Of a DNA stretch of 64,000 nucleotides, positions 1-10,295 are shown piece after piece. A program made the translations under genes and the position numbers. This stretch comes from an uncultured bacterium (lineage in GTDB: Bacteria; Planctomycetota; UBA1135; UBA2386). Under the pieces are notes generated by a model that saw only the letters and a program-made list of their open reading frames with translations, did not search any database and was not told where the DNA came from. The DNA lies in contig CALCZA010000026.1 of the NCBI GenBank assembly GCA_937906475.1, forward strand, positions 1 through 64,000. The letters are read 5' to 3'. Numbering within the stretch: the stretch's first letter is position 1; every line of letters begins with the position of its first letter.

Positions 1-1
1 C

Positions 2-1204
2 GGCGGCGGCGGCGGTGGCGGTGGCCAAGGCGGCGGTGGCAACGGCAACTTCCAGGTCGAGGGACCAACCGAAGATGCCGTTGGCGTTCTCCAATACACC
101 AAGGAAGGCAATGGCTGGCTTCGCAAGGCGATCAACAGCTACATGCCCGACGATATCCCGAACGGCGACACGTTCGTTCCGGGTGCACTGATTCGTCAAC
201 ACCGCTTGCAAGAAGGTAGCGAGGTCGTTGGCCAAGCTGGCTTCCCGGCCCGCGGCCAGCAACGCCTGACGATGGCGGAGGTCCAGAAGGTCGACGGCAT
301 GGAACCGGAGGAGCGGCAAGCGGTGCCGCAGTTCCGCAGCTTGACCGTCATCGACCCCGAGCCGATGTTCGTGTTGGCTCCCGGTAGCGACGAAAACGTT
401 TCGCTGCGTATTGTCGATCTGCTTTGCCCAATTGGCTATGGCACGCGTGGCCTCGTCGTGGCGCCGCCGCGATCGGGCAAGACCGTGCTGATGCAGCAGA
501 TTTGCGCATCGATCAGCGAGCATCATCCCGACGTGCACATCATCGTGCTACTGATCGACGAACGCCCTGAAGAGGCGACCGGTTGGAAGCGCAGTGTCAC
601 CGGCAAGAACCGCGAAGTGCTGGTCTCGACGCTCGACGAAGGTCCCCAGAACCACGTCCAGGTCAGCGAGATCTGCTTGAAGCGCGCCCAGCGCTTGGTC
701 GAAACCGGCCGCGATGTCGTCATCTTGCTCGACTCGATCACACGATTGACGCGCGCCTACAACTCGGCCCTCGGTGGTCGCGGTGGCGGCACGATGTCCG
801 GTGGTCTCGGTTCGAAGGTGCTCGAAGTCCCGAAGAAGTTCTTCGGCGCGGCGCGCAACTGCGAAGACGGTGGCTCGCTGACGATCCTCGGCACGACGCT
901 GGTCGACACCGGCTCGCGTATGGACCAGGTCATCTTCGAAGAGTTTAAGGGCACCGGCAACCAAGAGCTCGTGCTCAACCGCCAGCTCGCCGAACGCCGC
1001 GTTTATCCGGCGATTGACGTCGAGCTGTCCGGCACGCGTAAGGAAGAGTTGCTGCTTGGCGCCGAAGTGACGCAGCGTCTCTACACGCTGCGTCGCGTGC
1101 TTTCGCGCATGAACGCGCTCGATGCGATGCCGCTGTTGATCGACCGTCTGATGAAGACGGATACGAACCAACAGTTCCTGGATAGCTTCCGCCTTGAAGA
1201 ATGA
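2..1204 (+). CDS. rho: Transcription termination factor Rho (5' end outside window)
   Basis: Frame is open to the window edge upstream of the listed ATG at 143 (GGGGGGGGQGGGGNGNFQVEGPTEDAVGVL...). Rho signatures: GLVVAPPRSGKTVLMQ Walker A, LLIDERPEEATGW, VVILLDSITRLTRAYN, GGRGGGTMSGGL. Confidence 0.97.
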   Translation, partial: GGGGGGGGQGGGGNGNFQVEGPTEDAVGVLQYTKEGNGWLRKAINSYMPDDIPNGDTFVPGALIRQHRLQEGSEVVGQAGFPARGQQRLTMAEVQKVDGMEPEERQAVPQFRSLTVIDPEPMFVLAPGSDENVSLRIVDLLCPIGYGTRGLVVAPPRSGKTVLMQQICASISEHHPDVHIIVLLIDERPEEATGWKRSVTGKNREVLVSTLDEGPQNHVQVSEICLKRAQRLVETGRDVVILLDSITRLTRAYNSALGGRGGGTMSGGLGSKVLEVPKKFFGAARNCEDGGSLTILGTTLVDTGSRMDQVIFEEFKGTGNQELVLNRQLAERRVYPAIDVELSGTRKEELLLGAEVTQRLYTLRRVLSRMNALDAMPLLIDRLMKTDTNQQFLDSFRLEE

Positions 1205-1247
1205 TCTGCTGTTGGGAGTGATCTGTCTTTGGCAGTGATCTCCCTTG

Positions 1248-1267
1248 GGTCGGCTATTTGGCCGACC
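1248..1267. terminator. Hairpin GGTCGGC-TATTTG-GCCGACC downstream of rho, no U-tract
   Basis: Perfect 7-bp inverted repeat, 6-nt loop, between rho stop and ABC ATPase start. Confidence 0.4.
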
Positions 1268-1449
1268 GCGGTGCCTTTCCTGCAGTGTGTTCTCGCGCTG
1301 CCTGAAACCACACGGTGAGAACGGATCCGCGCGGCGCTCTGCTGCCGTAATCCGCTTGGCTTAGGGTCTTCTCCGGAACCTGTCTGGATGTTGCGTCCGG
1401 TTCCGGGTTGGCTAGACGTTGGCGTGCTAATCTACGTTCTGCAACTAAC

Positions 1450-2412
1450 ATGATCGAAGTCGACCGTCTCGAGAAGAGCTATGGCTTCGCTCGCGCGCTG
1501 AAGGGCATCTCCTTCTCCGTTAGCAAGGGCGAAGTGATCGGCTTCCTCGGCCCCAATGGTGCCGGCAAGTCGACGACGATGAAGATTCTGACTGGCTACC
1601 TGTCGCCCTCGGGTGGCAGTGGCTCCGTCAATGGACTCGACGTCGTCAAGGACTCGTTGGCCGTGCGCGCGTTGATCGGCTACTTGCCGGAAAGCACGCC
1701 GCTCTACACTGACATGCGCGTCGATGACTACTTGTCATTCTGCGCGGAGATTCGCGGCGTTCCCGCACGCGATCGCAAGGCCGCGTTGGCGCGCGCCTTC
1801 CGACTGTGCGGCCTCGAACGCGTCACCGGTAAGAACATCGTCGAGTTGTCGAAGGGCTACAAGCAGCGCGTCGGGCTCGCCCAGGCGATCGTGCACGAGC
1901 CGCCGGTGCTGATCCTCGATGAGCCGACGTCCGGCCTCGACCCCAACCAGATCGTCGAAGTGCGCAAGCTGATCGAGCGACTGGGCGAAGAACACACGGT
2001 CGTGCTTAGCACGCACTACCTGCAGGAAGTTGAGAAGTCGTGTTCGCGCGTGATCATCGTCAACCATGGCGAGATTGTTGCCGACGGCACGCAGGAGCAA
2101 TTGCTGGCAAAGCAACCCGGTGGCGGCTTGCGCGTGCGCGTTCGCGGTCCCGAGGCCGCCGTGCTCACGCAACTCAAAGAACTGCTGGTCGATGTGCCGG
2201 TCGAAGTCGTCGATCGCAACGATGATGGCAACGATGATGGCAACGATTACCGCATCGCCGGTGACGGCGATCAAGCACCGATGGCCGAAGCGATCGCGCG
2301 CACGGTGATCAACAATGGTTGGGACCTGCTGTCCTTGCAGCGCGAAACCCCGGACCTCGAAGACGTCTTCCGCAAGTTGACGTTGAGCCAGGCGGAGGCC
2401 GCGAATGTCTAA
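1450..2412 (+). CDS. ABC transporter ATP-binding protein (GldA-like)
   Basis: GPNGAGKST Walker A, LSKGYKQRVGLAQ signature, LILDEPTSGLDP Walker B; ATG at 1450 begins the conserved MIEVDRLEKSYG. Followed by permease and GldG-like genes. Confidence 0.93.
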   Translation: MIEVDRLEKSYGFARALKGISFSVSKGEVIGFLGPNGAGKSTTMKILTGYLSPSGGSGSVNGLDVVKDSLAVRALIGYLPESTPLYTDMRVDDYLSFCAEIRGVPARDRKAALARAFRLCGLERVTGKNIVELSKGYKQRVGLAQAIVHEPPVLILDEPTSGLDPNQIVEVRKLIERLGEEHTVVLSTHYLQEVEKSCSRVIIVNHGEIVADGTQEQLLAKQPGGGLRVRVRGPEAAVLTQLKELLVDVPVEVVDRNDDGNDDGNDYRIAGDGDQAPMAEAIARTVINNGWDLLSLQRETPDLEDVFRKLTLSQAEAANV

Positions 2413-3169
2413 CGTGATTACGAGTTTGTGGGGTCGCGAGACGCGCGTCATCTTCCGTCGCGAACTTAAGAGCTACTTCCTGTCGCCGATTGCTTACGTC
2501 TTCGGTGGACTGTTCTTGACGGTGCTGCTGTTTCTGTCGGCGAAGACTAGTCTCGTGCACGGCGCGCCCGCCACGATGCAGCCGTTCTTCCTTTATCTGC
2601 CGTGGCTGTTCCTGATCTTCCTGCCCGGCCTGACCATGCGTCTGTGGGCCGAAGAGCGGAAGCTCGGCACGATCGAACTGCTGTTGACCTTCCCGGTTCG
2701 CACGAGCCAGGTCGTGCTGGGTAAGTTCGGCGCCGTGGTGGCCTACCTCGGCTTCATCTTGCTGCTGACGCTCGGCTTGCCGCTGACGCTCGGTGCCTAT
2801 GGCTCGATCGATTGGCCGCCAGTGTTGGGGCAATACGTCGCCTCGCTGATGTTCGCCGGCAGCTTCGTCGCGGTCGGCATGTTTTGGTCGAGCATGACCA
2901 GGGACCAGATCGTTGCGCTGCTCGCGTCAATCGTGTCGCTGTCGGTGTTGTTCTTGTTGGGCAACCCATCGGTGATCGAGTTCTTCGGTTCGAACTTGCC
3001 GCTGTGGTGCGCGGGCCTGCTTAACGGCATCAGTCCCTACAAGTATTTCCTCAGCATCGCGCGCGGCGTCTTCGACACGCGCGACTTCATCTACTTCACC
3101 TGCTTCTGCGGGTTCTTCCTCTACGCGAACGTGCTCGTGCTGAAGGCGCGGCGGGAGAGTAAGGGATGA
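2405..3169 (+). CDS. ABC-2 type transporter permease (GldF-like)
   Basis: Multi-TM protein (REL...YFLSPIAYVFGGLFL) overlapping the ATPase stop; operon context. Confidence 0.85.
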   Translation: MSNVITSLWGRETRVIFRRELKSYFLSPIAYVFGGLFLTVLLFLSAKTSLVHGAPATMQPFFLYLPWLFLIFLPGLTMRLWAEERKLGTIELLLTFPVRTSQVVLGKFGAVVAYLGFILLLTLGLPLTLGAYGSIDWPPVLGQYVASLMFAGSFVAVGMFWSSMTRDQIVALLASIVSLSVLFLLGNPSVIEFFGSNLPLWCAGLLNGISPYKYFLSIARGVFDTRDFIYFTCFCGFFLYANVLVLKARRESKG

Positions 3170-5286
3170 TCGTTATGCATCCATCGCAATCGAATCGAGG
3201 CAGCGAACAGGGCGCATGCACCGCTCGCGGCGCTGCCATGCCACTGCTGCTGCACGTGGTGCTGCTCCTGCTCGTGCTCGGCCAGATCGTCTACCTCGCG
3301 TCGCGCTATCGCGTGCGCATCGATATGACGTCTGACAAGCTGTGGACGACGACCGCGTCAACCAGCAAGCTGATTGGCAAGCTCGAAGAGCGCCTGATCG
3401 TTGAGGCCTACTTCAGCCCGAAGGAGAACCTGCCGCTGTCGATGAGCAGCAGTCGCGATTGGGCCGACAACTTCCTCGACGAGATCACGCAACTCGGTAA
3501 GGGTCGCGTGATCGTGCAGCGCTTCGATCCGAACAGTGATGCCGCGACCGCCAAGACGGCGGGGCGACTTGGTATCAAGCCGCTGAACCTGCGCAGCCAA
3601 TCGGCGACTTCGTTGTCGGTCGATCAGCACTGGCAGGGCTTGCGATTGCTCTACGGCGGTGGCAAGCAGAAGGTCATCGAGGCCTTCTTGCCCAACAGTT
3701 CGTTCCAAGCGGAAGCGAGGGTCACGCCCAAGATCAAGGAAGTCATCACCGGCACCAAGCGCCGGATCGGCTACATGGAATGGCCGGCGCGAGTGCCGCG
3801 CGGTCGCCAGCAGGCGATCGTTGGCTGGAACATGGTGCGCCGGCTCCGGGATCTAAAGTCGCGCTATGAGTTCCAGAACTTCAAGGACGAGGACGGTGCG
3901 TTGCTGCCGGCCGACTTAGAAGTGCTGTTCTTGTTTCGACCGATGTTGCTGACAGATCGCCAGAAATACGTCATCGATCAGTTCGTCATGAACGGTGGCA
4001 CGCTGGTGCTTTTCGCGGATGCCGTCGAATACCAGATCGATTCAGAACGCACGTTCAAGAAGGTGCCTTTCACGCTCGACGCGAAGGAGAGCGCTTATCC
4101 GTTGGTGCAGCAACTCAGCCACTACGGTGTCGATTGGCAACCGCGTCTCGTCGCGGATATGCACGAGATTGCCTACAAGGCGCAGTTCTCGCTAGTGCAG
4201 GAATACTTCGCTGTGGCAATGCGCGGCGCTGCTGGGCGCGCGCACTTCACTCCGGTTGCCTACCCGTATTTCCTGCACGCAGTGAACTACGACTGGCGGT
4301 TGTCGGCGGATCAACTCGCGGTCGATGTGAACGGTAAGATCGATGATCGCAAGGCCGCGCACTACCGCAAGGTGCTGGTGCCGGGCATGCCTTCGGACGA
4401 CTTTCTGTTCCGCGGCTTCAAGAAGAGTTGGAACCGTGGTCCCGGCTTCTACTGGCCGACGTCGGTGGGCCTGCGCGAACGTGCTGGCGGTGTGCTTGAT
4501 CTACCCGATGGAGTTGAAGGTCGCGTGCTGCTTTGGACGTCGCCGCTGGCGCTGGTCGAAGATCCACCGGCGGGCCTCAATCCAATAGGTCTGAACGAAG
4601 GCGTCATGAGCACCGAGCACAAGCGCTTCATGGATGGGCTCAAGGATCGTGTGATTGCCGAGACGCGCATGCAGGTGCCGTTGATGGTTGAGGTGCAGGG
4701 CGATTTTCAATCGTTCTTCGTGGGCAAGGATGTGCCGAAACGGCCATCTCAAATCAGCGCAGAAGAGGACCGCCCGAAGGACGGCGATAAGCCCGGCGAA
4801 GAGGTGCCCAAGTCGGACCCCAACGGTCCGCAACCGGCAAAGCCCTCGGAGTCGGTTGCCGACAACTCGGAAACTGCAATGAAGTCGCAGTCCGCGTCTA
4901 AGGGCCGCATTGTTGTTGTTGGCGACGCCACCTTCTTGCGTGATGACGTGCTAGGTGGCGACTACACGCGAATGGGTGGTCCGGACTCTGGCGCCACGGC
5001 CATGCCGTTCTTCGCCCAGATGCTGGATTGGCTCAGCGATGATCGCGACCTTGTCGATTTGCAATCGCGCGTGCCTGCGGACCGCACGCTTGCGCTGGTC
5101 GAAGTGAGTTCCAAGACAAACGAAGATGCGCGCGACACGGAGCAGGCACTGCGCAGCAAGACGACGCGCCTAGTCGCGCTCAATGTGTTGATACCGTCCT
5201 TGCTACTGTTGACGTTTGGCCTGTTGGTCTGGCGTCTCCGCCGTAACCAGAAGCGCGCGTTCCTCGCGTCGCTCGATGCAGCCTAG
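3166..5286 (+). CDS. GldG-family ABC transport auxiliary protein
   Basis: N- and C-terminal TM segments with large extracytoplasmic domain; ATGA overlap with permease; order ATPase-permease-GldG. Confidence 0.82.
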   Translation: MIVMHPSQSNRGSEQGACTARGAAMPLLLHVVLLLLVLGQIVYLASRYRVRIDMTSDKLWTTTASTSKLIGKLEERLIVEAYFSPKENLPLSMSSSRDWADNFLDEITQLGKGRVIVQRFDPNSDAATAKTAGRLGIKPLNLRSQSATSLSVDQHWQGLRLLYGGGKQKVIEAFLPNSSFQAEARVTPKIKEVITGTKRRIGYMEWPARVPRGRQQAIVGWNMVRRLRDLKSRYEFQNFKDEDGALLPADLEVLFLFRPMLLTDRQKYVIDQFVMNGGTLVLFADAVEYQIDSERTFKKVPFTLDAKESAYPLVQQLSHYGVDWQPRLVADMHEIAYKAQFSLVQEYFAVAMRGAAGRAHFTPVAYPYFLHAVNYDWRLSADQLAVDVNGKIDDRKAAHYRKVLVPGMPSDDFLFRGFKKSWNRGPGFYWPTSVGLRERAGGVLDLPDGVEGRVLLWTSPLALVEDPPAGLNPIGLNEGVMSTEHKRFMDGLKDRVIAETRMQVPLMVEVQGDFQSFFVGKDVPKRPSQISAEEDRPKDGDKPGEEVPKSDPNGPQPAKPSESVADNSETAMKSQSASKGRIVVVGDATFLRDDVLGGDYTRMGGPDSGATAMPFFAQMLDWLSDDRDLVDLQSRVPADRTLALVEVSSKTNEDARDTEQALRSKTTRLVALNVLIPSLLLLTFGLLVWRLRRNQKRAFLASLDAA

Positions 5287-5297
5287 AGGGTGATGCG

Positions 5298-6407
5298 ATG
5301 AACCTGATGTCTCGCAATATTGTTCTCGGCATCGTGTGCTTGGTGCTGGCGATTCCGACCGCGCTGCAGCTCTACGCCGACGCCGATACGTTCGTCGATG
5401 TGGGCCGCATCCCACTGATGTTCCAAGGCTTCACCAGCGATAACGCTGGTGCGGTGTTGATCGCCGAGCCGAAGGCCGTGCAGCAGCCTGCGCCTGCCAA
5501 CCCGAATCCCAACCAGCCGCGACGAGTCGACTACAATGAGTTGGTCTTCCAGTTGGACGGCGGCACTTGGCGCGTGGGCCAATTGCCTGGCCAAGCACCT
5601 GGTCTGTTGGTCGGCGCGCCAATCAAGGCACCGCGGCTTGAAGCGGACGTGTTCCATCACCTGCGCATGATCCGCAGTGATCCGGAGACGTTGGTGCAAG
5701 CTAACGCGACGGACGAGCAGTTGAAGAAATACGGCCTCGACGTCGATCACGCCTACCTGATCAAGGTTGTCGATAAGGCTGGCCAAAACGTGCTCGCCGA
5801 AGTGTTCGTCGGCGATGACTCCAGCGTTGGCCGTTCGGATACTGAAGCGGTGCGCGGCGTGTTTGTGCGCCAAGTCGGCAGCAACGACGTGGTCCTGTAC
5901 GAATGGCAGACGCCGTGGCGTCGTAACATCGAAACTGACGAGTGGCTCGAGCGTGTCTTGGCGCGCATCCAGCCACCGCAGGTTCGTAAGCTGACCCTCA
6001 AGAACCTCTCCACCAAGGGCAAGACGTTTGTGTTCGAACGCGAGCCGGGCAAGTCGATGTGGCAGTCGAAGGGTGATGGCGAGAGCTTAGGTGCGGTGCG
6101 TCAGACCGAGATTGAAGGTCTGATCCAGCGGTTCAGTTACCTGGCCGTCAATGGCTATGATCGCAGCCTCAAGAGCGCCGGCAACATGGCGACCTACGGA
6201 CTGTTCCCTGCTGGGATCGAGATTACGTTCACGATCGATGAGGGTGGCACCGAGAAGGTTGTCCAGATTGCCGTCGGCAAACGCATCGAGGGCCGCAATA
6301 TTTACTACATGACCTGCAGTTTGGCGCCGTTCATCATGACGTGGGGTTCGTCGATGGTGACGCACTTTGAACTCGACGTGGCGACGCGTCTGTTCGATCC
6401 GAAGTAG
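5298..6407 (+). CDS. DUF4340 domain-containing protein
   Basis: N-terminal TM and repeated beta-rich segments (WRVGQLPGQAPGLLVG...; YLVQ-like DHAYLIKVVDKAGQNVLAEVFVGDDS); typical DUF4340 position after GldG. Confidence 0.72.
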   Translation: MNLMSRNIVLGIVCLVLAIPTALQLYADADTFVDVGRIPLMFQGFTSDNAGAVLIAEPKAVQQPAPANPNPNQPRRVDYNELVFQLDGGTWRVGQLPGQAPGLLVGAPIKAPRLEADVFHHLRMIRSDPETLVQANATDEQLKKYGLDVDHAYLIKVVDKAGQNVLAEVFVGDDSSVGRSDTEAVRGVFVRQVGSNDVVLYEWQTPWRRNIETDEWLERVLARIQPPQVRKLTLKNLSTKGKTFVFEREPGKSMWQSKGDGESLGAVRQTEIEGLIQRFSYLAVNGYDRSLKSAGNMATYGLFPAGIEITFTIDEGGTEKVVQIAVGKRIEGRNIYYMTCSLAPFIMTWGSSMVTHFELDVATRLFDPK

Positions 6408-6610
6408 CCGTCCGCCGGCTGCATTGTGGAGCCTGCCGGGGTGGCTGTAGCCGATTTGCCGTGCAGTCTTACGAAGAGACTAGCGTGAACCTCGCGCTCG
6501 CAGCGCGCGTATCGCCACGCTCGCGCCGGCCGATCTGGGTTCTTCGGGGCTTTCGCGAAGCGATGGTTGTGGCTCTTGCCGAAGAAACCAACATCTCCTC
6601 CTTCTGAGTA

Positions 6611-6653
6611 GGCTGGGGCGGGGGCTCGTTGCCTTCGCCCCGGTCGTTTTTTT
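6611..6653 (+). terminator. Intrinsic terminator: GGCTGGGGCG ... CGCCCCGGTC followed by GTTTTTTTC
   Basis: 10-bp stem (two G-U pairs), 15-nt loop, then seven T; lies after the ABC/DUF4340 operon. Confidence 0.75.
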
Positions 6654-6670
6654 CTGGCGGCAGAACGCGC

Positions 6671-7795
6671 ATGATGAAGGCCGTGCCAGGCTCTTCGATT
6701 GCAGCCACAGCGATGTCTCATGGTTCGGCCTTGCGGCGGTTCGCCAAAGGTCTGCGCTGGCGCCATGTTTTCAGTTGTACGGTTGGAGCCGGCATCCGCT
6801 GGGGGCTGTTGCTCGCCTTGCCACTGTTGTTGCTCGCTTGGATTCGCCCTGATGTATTGCGGCCAGCACTGATCGTTTGCATTGCGATCCTGTTGCCGAC
6901 GATGCTGCTGGCAGCAGTTCGTTCTTGGTGGCATGGCCGGCAAACCTTCTCGGCGTTGCGTCAGAGTCTGTCCGGAAGTGGCACCGAGATTGCTGCGCTT
7001 CACGATGAACTCCAGACGTGGCTCGAGATCGACGACCTGCGCGCGAGTCCCGCTGCGGCTGCAAGCTCTGCTGACCGTGCGAGTATGTTGCGCTGGCTCG
7101 AGAAGGATGTTCAGCAACGGCTGGCGCCGCATCGCAAGCGAGCCCTCGCAGCGGTGACTCTGCCGCGCCTCGGTCGGTGGCGTTGGTTGCTTCCGGTCGT
7201 GTTCTCGTTGCTGTTACTTTGGTTGGTTGCACTGTGGGTCGCGCCGCCGTGGTCGGGCGCCATCGGCGGCTTTGCCAATCAACCCGAAGCTGGCAACGAC
7301 GATGGTCAGGGTGGCAGTGGCTTTGGTCCGGATGCCAACCCCGAGGGCACGCCACCAGCCGATAGTCGCAAGGGCGAGGAACCGCAGTCGCCATCGAAGG
7401 ATGATCCGGGCGATCAGTCTGGCGATCAGCCCGAGCCGCAACCGACGGTCCCAACTCCGGAGCCGGAAGCAAACGTTGCTCCGACAGACCCAGGTGAGGT
7501 GCCGCCGCTGATTGACCTTCCCGATGATCAGCGGTTCGTCGTCCCTGAGTTCATCGGCGATGGTCCGACGAGGCGTGCCCGCATGCACGCGGCGGAACTC
7601 GAAGAGCAGGCGAACGCTGGTTCGAGGTCGTCGAGCGCGGCGGCGTCGGCAGCAGACCCCAACCAACCGAATCGTTCGGAACCCGATTTCGAGCGAGCGG
7701 CCGAGGCAGCTCTTCGTTCTCGTTACGTGCCGCCGGCAGAACGTGCCATGGTGCGGCGCTTCTTCGAAAAACTGCGCCAGAAGGCTAAGAAGTGA
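6671..7795 (+). CDS. Hypothetical membrane protein (two TM regions, acidic/Pro-rich C-terminal region)
   Basis: ORF 6629..7795; ATG at 6671 preferred because the earlier start lies inside the predicted terminator. Overlaps DUF58 start by ATGA. Confidence 0.7.
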   Translation: MMKAVPGSSIAATAMSHGSALRRFAKGLRWRHVFSCTVGAGIRWGLLLALPLLLLAWIRPDVLRPALIVCIAILLPTMLLAAVRSWWHGRQTFSALRQSLSGSGTEIAALHDELQTWLEIDDLRASPAAAASSADRASMLRWLEKDVQQRLAPHRKRALAAVTLPRLGRWRWLLPVVFSLLLLWLVALWVAPPWSGAIGGFANQPEAGNDDGQGGSGFGPDANPEGTPPADSRKGEEPQSPSKDDPGDQSGDQPEPQPTVPTPEPEANVAPTDPGEVPPLIDLPDDQRFVVPEFIGDGPTRRARMHAAELEEQANAGSRSSSAAASAADPNQPNRSEPDFERAAEAALRSRYVPPAERAMVRRFFEKLRQKAKK

Positions 7796-8694
7796 TGCGT
7801 CACAAGCTCACCTTGCCAACTACCCCGGAGCTGTTTCCGAAGCAATTTCGCGCGTTGCTGCCAGCGTTGTTGGCGACCCGTGGCAATATCGATGCGGGCC
7901 GTATCGAACAGCTACGCGCGCGGCGGTCGGTGCTGAGCCAGAGCGGTACGTTCGTCGGCCACCGTCGGTACGAACGCGGCGATGACCTGCGTCATTTGGA
8001 TTGGTCGGCGTATGCGCGCACTGGCGAGTTCTTCACCAAGCAACTGCAGGAAGACGATCGTCGTGCCATCACGGTGGTGGTCGATCTCTCGCCGAGCATG
8101 CTCGCGGGAACGCCACCGCGGCGACTCGGTGCGCTGCGATTGGCTGCGGTTCTCGGTGGGCTGGCGTTGGCCCGGGTCGATGGCGTTTCGATCGTGGCTC
8201 CCGGTGCCAGCAGCGCCAACGCGCGCTTTACCGGTACCGCGCAGTTGCCGCAGTTACTCGAGCATCTTAAGCAATTGCCGACGGCATTCGTGCCGCCTTC
8301 GAGCGCCGTCGCTTTGGCCTTGCAGGCGGAGTCGGTGGGGCGCGTGCACTGGGTCAGTGACTTTGCGCCGGTGCAGGAGTTCTCGCGGCCGTTGCTGATG
8401 TTGCGTCGCCGCGGCGCGAAGGTCGCGGGGTGGATTGCAACCGTTCCCGAGGATGAAGCGGCGCCTGCTGGCGGCTACTTGCGCGTCGTTGATCCCGAAA
8501 CGCGGGCAGAGTTGTCGGTGCCGGTGGATCGCGACCTGCACGACGAATTGCGACGTCAGCTAGTGCTGCTCGAGCGACAGCAACGCCGCATGTTCGCCGA
8601 AGCCGGCAGCCCACTGTGGCGCTGGGATCCGGGCGACTTCGAACATCCTCGCTTGGCCGACTACTTGCCGATTGTGGCCGCGTGCACACGATGA
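7792..8694 (+). CDS. DUF58 domain-containing protein
   Basis: QSGTFVGHRRYERGDDLRHLDWSAYARTGEFFTKQLQEDDRRAITVVVDLSPSM is the DUF58 signature. Confidence 0.93.
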   Translation: MMRHKLTLPTTPELFPKQFRALLPALLATRGNIDAGRIEQLRARRSVLSQSGTFVGHRRYERGDDLRHLDWSAYARTGEFFTKQLQEDDRRAITVVVDLSPSMLAGTPPRRLGALRLAAVLGGLALARVDGVSIVAPGASSANARFTGTAQLPQLLEHLKQLPTAFVPPSSAVALALQAESVGRVHWVSDFAPVQEFSRPLLMLRRRGAKVAGWIATVPEDEAAPAGGYLRVVDPETRAELSVPVDRDLHDELRRQLVLLERQQRRMFAEAGSPLWRWDPGDFEHPRLADYLPIVAACTR

Positions 8695-10295
8695 CGTTGG
8701 CCTCGCCGCAGTTCTTGTGGGCCTTGTTGGTCCTGCCTTTGTTGTGGTGGCTTTCGCAACCGCCGAAGCCGCACCGTGAAGTTTTGACGCCCCACATGCA
8801 GCAGTGGCAACTTGCGATGCGGGCACTGCGTCGCCGGCCGCCGCGCGGTTCGTGGTTGCGCTTCGTGTTGCTGGCTATGGCGACCATCGGGGCGACGATC
8901 GCCGCTTCGCAACCGTTCGTCGAAAGACAGCCTGGGCCGACGCGGTTGGTTGTGTTGCTCGATGTGTCGGCAAGCATGGCGGCCGAGTCCGGAGGTGTTA
9001 GTGCCTTCGAGCAAGCGAAGCAGAAGCTGTTGGCGCAGTTCGCGCAGTTGCCTGAGCACGTCGAAGTGACGGTGTTACGTTGCGGTGGCGAGTTGCGTCG
9101 TCGGCATGGCTCTGCCGCGCGCGCGCTACAGGATCTCGGCGAACCAGCCGGTGCGTTGCATGCCGATCTCAGCGGACTTGCACGGCAAGCCGCGGACGAA
9201 GACTGCGTTGTCTGGACGTTGACCGATGGCCAAGGCATGCAGCAGTTGCCGAGCGTGGGGGCGTTGACTCGGCTCGATACACGCGGCGGCAATGCCGCGA
9301 TTGATGCGGTGCGGATCGTCGATGCCTGGCCGCTAAAGGCGCTGCAGCTAGAGGTCGACATGGTGGCATACCCCGCAGATGGTTCGGACGACCGTGTCTC
9401 TGTCGAACTGCAGGTGCTCGGCGCTACCACCAATGAGCAGCGCTACAGCTGTTGGTTGCGTTCGGGGGTGATGTTGACTCGCACAGTCGAATTGCAGCGC
9501 GACAAGCTCGGCGGCGAACTTGTCATACAATTGATTATGGCCGGCGATCGATTGCCGGCGGATCACCGCTTCGTGTTGACGTTGCCACCACTGCCTGCGC
9601 CGCGCATTGCCGCCTTGGCGGAATCCGATGCGTCGAACTTCGCGGGCGTTGCCGCGGCGACGCTCGCCGAAGAGGTCGGTGGCGAAGTCGTGGCGAACAC
9701 CTCCGACGCGTCGGTCGGCATGCTGTTGGTCGATGGTGGATTGGTACCGTTGCTGGGTGACGATGGCCGCGTTGTGAAGCGGCGCGCGTTGACGTTCGGC
9801 ACCCGCTTGGCGGATTCTGTCGACGCCGAGGTGTGGCGCAGTCCGTCGCCGCTTGATTGGTCGCGCAGTTCGCCGCTAACGGTGGGGCTCGATCTGTCCG
9901 AGCTTCGCATCGATCGAGCGTGGCGCGGTATCCTGCCGGCAGGCGAACCGTTCTTGTGGCAGCAGGATGGTGACCAGCGGGTGCCGCTGGGCGTGCTTGT
10001 CGATGGTGGGGCCACCGCCTCTATGCATCTGGCGTTCCGATTGCAGGACAGCAATCTGCCGCTCTTGGCGGCATTCCCGCAGCTGCTCCGGCGAGCATTC
10101 GTGCGCAGCTACGGCGAAGCCGCGACCAGCATCGTGAGCCCAACGGGGGCGCCCGCCTCCGAGCGGAATCTGTCGGCTCCCGCTGTCGGCGAAGATCGCG
10201 CGCTGCCAGAGTTCGCCGTCGCCGAGCAGGGCTTGGCCCAGTGGTTTGTGCTGGCTGGCTTGTTGGCTTTGGCGTTGCGCGCCTTCGTGCGCTGA
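8691..10295 (+). CDS. BatA/vWA domain membrane protein
   Basis: N-terminal MTLASPQFLWALLVLPLLWWL (BatA-type), vWA MIDAS-like LDVSASMAAES; ATG overlaps DUF58 stop; C-terminal TM. Confidence 0.85.
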   Translation: MTLASPQFLWALLVLPLLWWLSQPPKPHREVLTPHMQQWQLAMRALRRRPPRGSWLRFVLLAMATIGATIAASQPFVERQPGPTRLVVLLDVSASMAAESGGVSAFEQAKQKLLAQFAQLPEHVEVTVLRCGGELRRRHGSAARALQDLGEPAGALHADLSGLARQAADEDCVVWTLTDGQGMQQLPSVGALTRLDTRGGNAAIDAVRIVDAWPLKALQLEVDMVAYPADGSDDRVSVELQVLGATTNEQRYSCWLRSGVMLTRTVELQRDKLGGELVIQLIMAGDRLPADHRFVLTLPPLPAPRIAALAESDASNFAGVAAATLAEEVGGEVVANTSDASVGMLLVDGGLVPLLGDDGRVVKRRALTFGTRLADSVDAEVWRSPSPLDWSRSSPLTVGLDLSELRIDRAWRGILPAGEPFLWQQDGDQRVPLGVLVDGGATASMHLAFRLQDSNLPLLAAFPQLLRRAFVRSYGEAATSIVSPTGAPASERNLSAPAVGEDRALPEFAVAEQGLAQWFVLAGLLALALRAFVR

